Source: Anaerolineae bacterium (GTDB lineage: Bacteria; Chloroflexota; Anaerolineae; 4572-78; J111). From it: a stretch of 30,319 nucleotides of DNA. The position numbers and the translations under genes are program-made. Shown here one piece after another: positions 28,701 through 30,319 of this stretch (the stretch's first letter is position 1; the number at the start of each line of letters is the position of its first letter). The notes below the pieces were generated by a model. It was given only the letters and a program-made list of their open reading frames with translations. It was not told the origin of the DNA and ran no database searches. The stretch lies in assembly GCA_023382535.1 (NCBI GenBank), contig JAHDWA010000092.1:1-30319 (forward strand), given 5' to 3'.

Positions 28701-30319
28701 CCCCCTGACTGTGTCTGATCCCCTGGCCGGGACGGTCGCCTACAGCTACGGCTTACGCGGTGAACTACTATCCAAAACCGATGAAAACAATCACACCACC
28801 TTCTACGGCTATGATTTATACGGCAATACGGCGGTCATTACTAATGCCCTCGGCCAGACGACCCGCATGACCTACGACCTGGCCGGGCGGTTGCTAAGCA
28901 CGACCGACGCCTTGGGCCGGGTGACAAGCTACAGCTACGATCCCGGCAGTAATCTGCTCCAGGTGATTGATCCGCTGACCGGCAGCACGACCTTTACTTA
29001 TGACAACGCCGGCAACCGGCTAACGATGGTGGATGCCCTCAACCGCTCCAGCCTCTACACCTACGACGCCCGCAGCAACCTGACCCAGGTCACCAATCCT
29101 ATCGGCGGCACGCAGACCTTTGCCTACGACGCCAACCGCAACCTGATCGGCGAGACCAACGAGAACAATCAGGTCACCACTTACCACTACGATGGCCTCA
29201 ATCGCCTGATTGAAATCGTAAATCCAAAATCTGAAATCCAAAATCGCTACACCTACGATGCCGTCGGTAACAAACTAACCGAGCAGGACGCCAACGGCAG
29301 TGTGACCTATTATGTCTACGATGCCAATGACCGGGTCGTCGAAACCGTTTATGCGGACGGCAGCAAGATGACGGCCAGTTACGATCCTGCTGATAACCTG
29401 CTCAGCCTGACCGACGCCGAAAATCGCACCCTCAGCTATGAGTACGACGCCCTGGGCCGGGTCACCATCCTGCATGATCCCATCACCGGCACGGTCGTCT
29501 ATCACTACGATGCCGCCGGTAACCAGGCAGCGGTCACGGATGCGGCCGGACGGACCACCGCCTATACCTACGACGCGCTTAACCGCCTCATCCAAACAAC
29601 CGATCCCCTGGCGGGCGCAACGGTGTCCAGCTACGACGCCGTGGGCAACATGGTCAGCCTGACCGATGCCGAGGGGCGAACGACCACCTTCGACTACGAT
29701 CCTCTCAACCGGCTCAGCCAGGTTACTGACCCTTTAAGCGGCACGACGGTCTTCAGTTATGACGCTATAGGCAATAAGCGGCAGGTAGCTGATTCTCTGG
29801 GCCGGCTGTCAAGCTATGATTACGATGCCCTCAACCGCCTGGTCCAGGTCACTGATCCCCTGGGCGGCGCAACTGGCTACACGTATGATGCCCTGGGCAA
29901 CCTGACCGGCGTAACCGACTCGGAAAACCGCACCACAACCTACCAGTACGATGCTCTTAACCGGCTCATTGAAACCGTAAATCCAAAATCCCAAATCCAA
30001 AATCGCTACACCTACGACGCCAACAGCAATCTCACCACCGAAACCGACGCCCTCGGCCGGGTCACCCGCTACGACTACGATGTCTTCAACCAGGTCATCA
30101 CTCTGACCAACGCTGCCGGCGATGTCACGGCAATGGCCTACGACAAGGTCGGTCACCTCATTCGCCTGACCGACCCTGAACAGCGGACGACCCATTACCA
30201 GTACGATCCCCTGGACCGGCTGACCCAGGTCACCGACCCGCTGGGCAATCTCATCCACTACACCTACGACCCGGTCGGCAACAAGCTGGCCGAAACCGAC
30301 CCGGAAGGCCGCACCACCC
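19732..30319 (+). CDS. Giant secreted multidomain YD-repeat (RHS-like) protein, 3' end outside window
   Basis: From ATG 19732 (GAGGT site 7 nt upstream) I read a continuous frame to the window edge, at least 3529 codons with no stop. Approximate order: signal peptide (1-37, LVTLSALLLAGLALLTVPAA); DUF2341 (104-400, with PYWLESGCD and TIYLTYGDNN); LamG/concanavalin-like (424-663); DUF11 (664-783); Ig-like (784-883); a Gly-rich beta region (884-1123); Big_1-like Ig domains (1124-1337); DUF11 (1337-1457); further Ig/carboxypeptidase-regulatory-like modules; a DUF6531-like RHS entry (2564-2640, NTYSGNFTYSRLDV, WGWTHNYNVE); then tandem YD repeats (from about 2744: YDAxGNL, LTDALGR). YD proteins form a hollow shell that encapsulates a C-terminal toxin or adhesin, but that end is not in the window. 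The region around 20340-22560 is distinctly AT-rich compared with the rest. Confidence 0.85.
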   Translation, partial: MKHRTKFTLLLKLSLVTLSALLLAGLALLTVPAARGAGEYLSENPASNLAGLRDRPVLRIDSKERGLVQDEDLIPGKSAGRPGTQPSPPDKPGAYLPLTQGTSYTVPIVIDNSGNTSVLTEYQVSLTLDTATPISQGRLRPDCGDVRFYDSAQAIPLPYWLESGCDTSATQIWVKVPAIPAASTETIYLTYGDNNRTSESNGDAVFEFFDDFDGVDGSALDSSKWNSDRVNTVTGSILGNKYRITDGTRSDVDVYWIYNNTDTGSQDQAVYTLPTRFIVDWLSTAEDTLANSMGQGGIALVDDSTDQIEAYLGHQDGWGSRIDLWRSWAYGSIDPLNAFEAATSGENKKFSIARDGITATFYIDETLKAVGTMNGNPTKLAIAVGAYGSYPYLDYVELEKLRIRKYTSPEPIATILPLGSALTLDGEDDYINLTNHLIDYRNYKTGTISLWYKSNSNSTDCQSLLIYGDKDTGNNRIEIGIGPWTSGYSDESLLLWIQQDGSNKILAWVRRGEQFLTDQNWHHITVTVGPNFNKIYVDGSEQFITYQAGDENTGDYFFNTPNNVDIFTLGQRYLSGITECPVQGRIDDVRIWNKALAQGEIQNTMHVPLVGNEAGLVSYWKFDEGNGQIVGDSTSNSNNGQLGSTSEPDNNDPAWTDGLIPILYPDLNLTVVSSSLAQLEESISYELTVKNNGHTIAPNVVITHTLPLSISFVSSSMSPTDQTSQTLTWQLGDLTLRESKSLSISGIVNSSAIIGSLLVATSTVNSGLTEVNVNNNTTVFTSTVVAGSMTNLIFTTLDEVDMLIPFSATVTVYDKYGNIASGYTGTVTLTSTDTSTDFPITHQFITADQGVYTFTNLALQTAGIQTITATDENLSRTHTLIVDDDVVVDHSTTWRDISINLKSLVVTGTGTVLTLERLPGITTPTLITLTESITVGMGAFIQADGQGYAEEEGPGAGNYCSWWVCANVNGGGSGAGHGDFGGIGVSNVSSGTPYGSVLQPLNLGSGGGGRQDAGAGGAGGGAIKIVATSFTNNGEISANGLDGDSGAGGGSGGSLWIETETLAGNGVFKANGGAGAGTQAGGGAGGRIAIYYDINNGFIFDSNHIQTLGGSGYQDGGSGTIYLGNVDPLASTVEISPLSIPANGVARGILTITLRTTVRTPVAEHPVSASLKSGNQSSTYINGQQASIGAISLGETNADGVVTATVTSTSSETKTVEATSGVVRLVYPAMVFFDPDFVSPVASTVSINGPSTAAANGSEIEVSVTAKDKFGNLVPNMPTVLETSPEVTTTEVNAVTNQWGQATYRISNDRPAHVVISAIVNDLPVSNVVTATFEGIDLNVSLSASSAMVTAGYPITYYLAVANNGFLTATNIVVTDTLPAGVESVSHGGNFTPIHIGNQFVWQIGELGPGQATDSFSLVGTVNMTAPTTLINQVSATANETELNLADNTESVSTRVVPPIPFLAVSPTYPTLPVLMGQTGVLTITVRNAGTGIMTNVQVVTASTLPSWIAINQTSLENIPPGQVAVFTITANTAEATTSGHYRDIVTVKADSVDEAYILLDVHVQGLKRDLQLSVTNNTGAVVAGANVTLREDIFVVTEGQSDIQPYYRQGVTDQAGHLTFADLETGKTYNFSISADNHDPKSGSVTVDDGTGTQAWAETLTGLPRLTVSPGTLAFGIARGSLSQQPLILRNSGAVTLTNISLTNPDSIPWIYLSQPAAGTVIPAGGELAVWVNAAPPLTETVSQHLDSIEITASNGNSAMTALDITLNDDLTRTLCISVQTEINSPLTDGLVRLVDQTGQVVATNGITETVQKTLVQVTNSSGQTCFADLKPGQYLATVGQGELKLGEKEIELAPGEGIHEEVITVDEPSVIVNWSVTPTLIEDVYTTVMTMTFVPESKPVLTLSPRSISLCQPGSNGIVSETVTIHNFFPVAFTLPVLQLETLGNVRATITTTSGSAFSVLPDGKTTLPLDDVPPYAHIPLTLYASLAEDVGQCLAGDAGTILLKLSANYVHYTPNYSWYGGASASYPQLTLNQTATIPLKLRNSGYPAASNLNGMAPAMQNIILSQPQQLTWMTITPTNIISLPLQHEASLTLTVNPPQWLAHGDYYDHVVVKATNGVTAIIGLKAEMSADGLKVETQLVTPLSSNDLDQQASLTRSPGLAYPLVYLPPGQAADEPQLNVWGHLVASQNAEIGEVIDIFGDVWNLQVLNCDCSQPGQPPKQRPTWSWLGNQLIAVKVGDPNPPGNGAAFAPEFKDNLVRLQVSQRYALEREAFNAQLELINGTAAPVSNIEVDITITDEGGAPVLMRQPGDPLTSTQTITPNFPSNSRIPTSTLAINMPSAWQENGDAAFIIIPDPPTVLGGLEETGQRQLASWTIIPDASGIISSTGKNYFVYATIKYNNDKVIVTTKEMITVQPQPKILLDYFIPRYVYAGQSADWQVIATNVGYGPANNFSMGQPKVEILKQSDQYPTNFTVNGQSTLNFARLEVGQQVTGTWQITADHDGYFRDIEAACQHQNYQGVELPPLIYCKPTVHIIENTPPDDASQWGKDNTCTIGSWQAFDSDPVNTYSGNFTYSRLDVSIPTWGLPLAFERAYNSRDPEDGPLGWGWTHNYNVELIRESYIPAVTLPFSDTGVLGSSGGDGSSSGNGLSFLTRTPAKIGKIATPPGLILFGQTQDIMTVRLPHGSRAYFEIQDNGDTFVPFPGVKAELTRQDDEYRLALPQEQAVYVFTLDQKLAYLEDRNGNRLTFAYSEAAVPSEQRLLSVTDPAGRSLTFAYDADKRLISLTDPLSRTMAFAYTNGYLTSVTDFRGQTTTYAYTPPTTDPATGERLPGQLAAITDANGHVEVANHYDGKRRVDWQEDAGHHRTTFTYAGADAAGTVTTTTTGPQGHVTVDHYNDRGQLVKQTDTYGFFETYEYDDSYNMTRRVDKKGRETRYDWNDCGCDYEAVTDPLGYTTRMTYNDQGQPTGITDKRGYVTTMTYDSHANPLTVSDPLAGTVAYSYGLRGELLSKTDENNHTTFYGYDLYGNTAVITNALGQTTRMTYDLAGRLLSTTDALGRVTSYSYDPGSNLLQVIDPLTGSTTFTYDNAGNRLTMVDALNRSSLYTYDARSNLTQVTNPIGGTQTFAYDANRNLIGETNENNQVTTYHYDGLNRLIEIVNPKSEIQNRYTYDAVGNKLTEQDANGSVTYYVYDANDRVVETVYADGSKMTASYDPADNLLSLTDAENRTLSYEYDALGRVTILHDPITGTVVYHYDAAGNQAAVTDAAGRTTAYTYDALNRLIQTTDPLAGATVSSYDAVGNMVSLTDAEGRTTTFDYDPLNRLSQVTDPLSGTTVFSYDAIGNKRQVADSLGRLSSYDYDALNRLVQVTDPLGGATGYTYDALGNLTGVTDSENRTTTYQYDALNRLIETVNPKSQIQNRYTYDANSNLTTETDALGRVTRYDYDVFNQVITLTNAAGDVTAMAYDKVGHLIRLTDPEQRTTHYQYDPLDRLTQVTDPLGNLIHYTYDPVGNKLAETDPEGRTT
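29220..29246 (+). repeat. Short AT-rich repeat embedded in frame in the YD region, copy 1
   Basis: Two tandem AAATCCAAAATC-like units encode VNPKSEIQNR between two GC-rich YD repeats. A second copy lies at 29979. The sequence is out of character with the surrounding GC-rich coding DNA. Confidence 0.6.
29979..30005 (+). repeat. Short AT-rich repeat embedded in frame in the YD region, copy 2
   Basis: Nearly identical to the copy at 29220 (differences in the middle bases), encoding VNPKSQIQNR, and followed by the same RYTYDA context. Confidence 0.6.

Noticed and set aside
27181..30258. Several 70-250 codon minus-strand ORFs opposite the YD-repeat gene
   Set aside because: They are Val/Gly-rich antisense shadows of repetitive GC-rich coding DNA.

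Overview
This window reads like a chromosomal segment of an uncultured, moderately GC-rich bacterium. I infer Chloroflexota (Anaerolineae-like) from the gene style: an NB-ARC/TPR ATPase with a LuxR tail, very large secreted DUF11/PKD/YD-repeat proteins, and frequent AGGGGG ribosome-binding sites. No marker gene settles the taxonomy.

Region 1 (1-5853, all + strand) is the most interesting part. After the tail of a nucleoside-phosphorylase-like gene comes a co-directional cluster: an ArsM-like SAM methyltransferase, a small alpha/beta-barrel protein, a DsrE-like protein, a short methyltransferase remnant, a Cys-rich SAM methyltransferase, a second DsrE-like protein, a rhodanese/persulfide-dioxygenase-like fusion and an MFS transporter, closed by a terminator. 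Three of these genes are interrupted by a single in-frame TGA (837-839, 1798-1800, 3248-3250). In each case homology continues in the same frame, the TGA sits where I expect a conserved Cys, and a stem-loop with G in the first two loop bases starts 16-21 nt downstream, as expected for a bacterial SECIS. I read them as three selenoproteins, two with a U-x-x-C motif. The neighbours suggest handling of reactive sulfur, selenium or metalloid species with efflux; that is inference. No selA, selB, selC or selD gene is in the window.

Region 2 (5849-11851) looks like an integrative or plasmid-derived element. A run of minus-strand genes encodes a J-domain protein, a zinc-ribbon protein, a WGR protein, a membrane/coiled-coil/zinc-finger protein, another membrane protein with a coupled 36-codon ORF, a replication protein with a DnaA domain I-like N-terminus, and two small proteins. 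A six-copy palindromic iteron array lies beside an AT-rich stretch. A plus-strand tyrosine recombinase with a terminator ends next to a tRNA-Arg(TCT) gene. The left boundary of the element is not visible.

Region 3 (11852-16228) holds an ATPase/LuxR regulator whose frame stays open upstream to the tRNA without a usual start codon, a SemiSWEET/PQ-loop protein and an Rv2258c-like methyltransferase. The last two are preceded by the same 18-bp promoter-like motif.

Region 4 (16618-30319) holds two secreted surface proteins: a DUF11/PKD/kelch-like protein, then a MITE-like insertion, then a giant multidomain YD-repeat (RHS-like) protein of at least 3529 codons that runs off the window and has an AT-rich section near its N-terminus.
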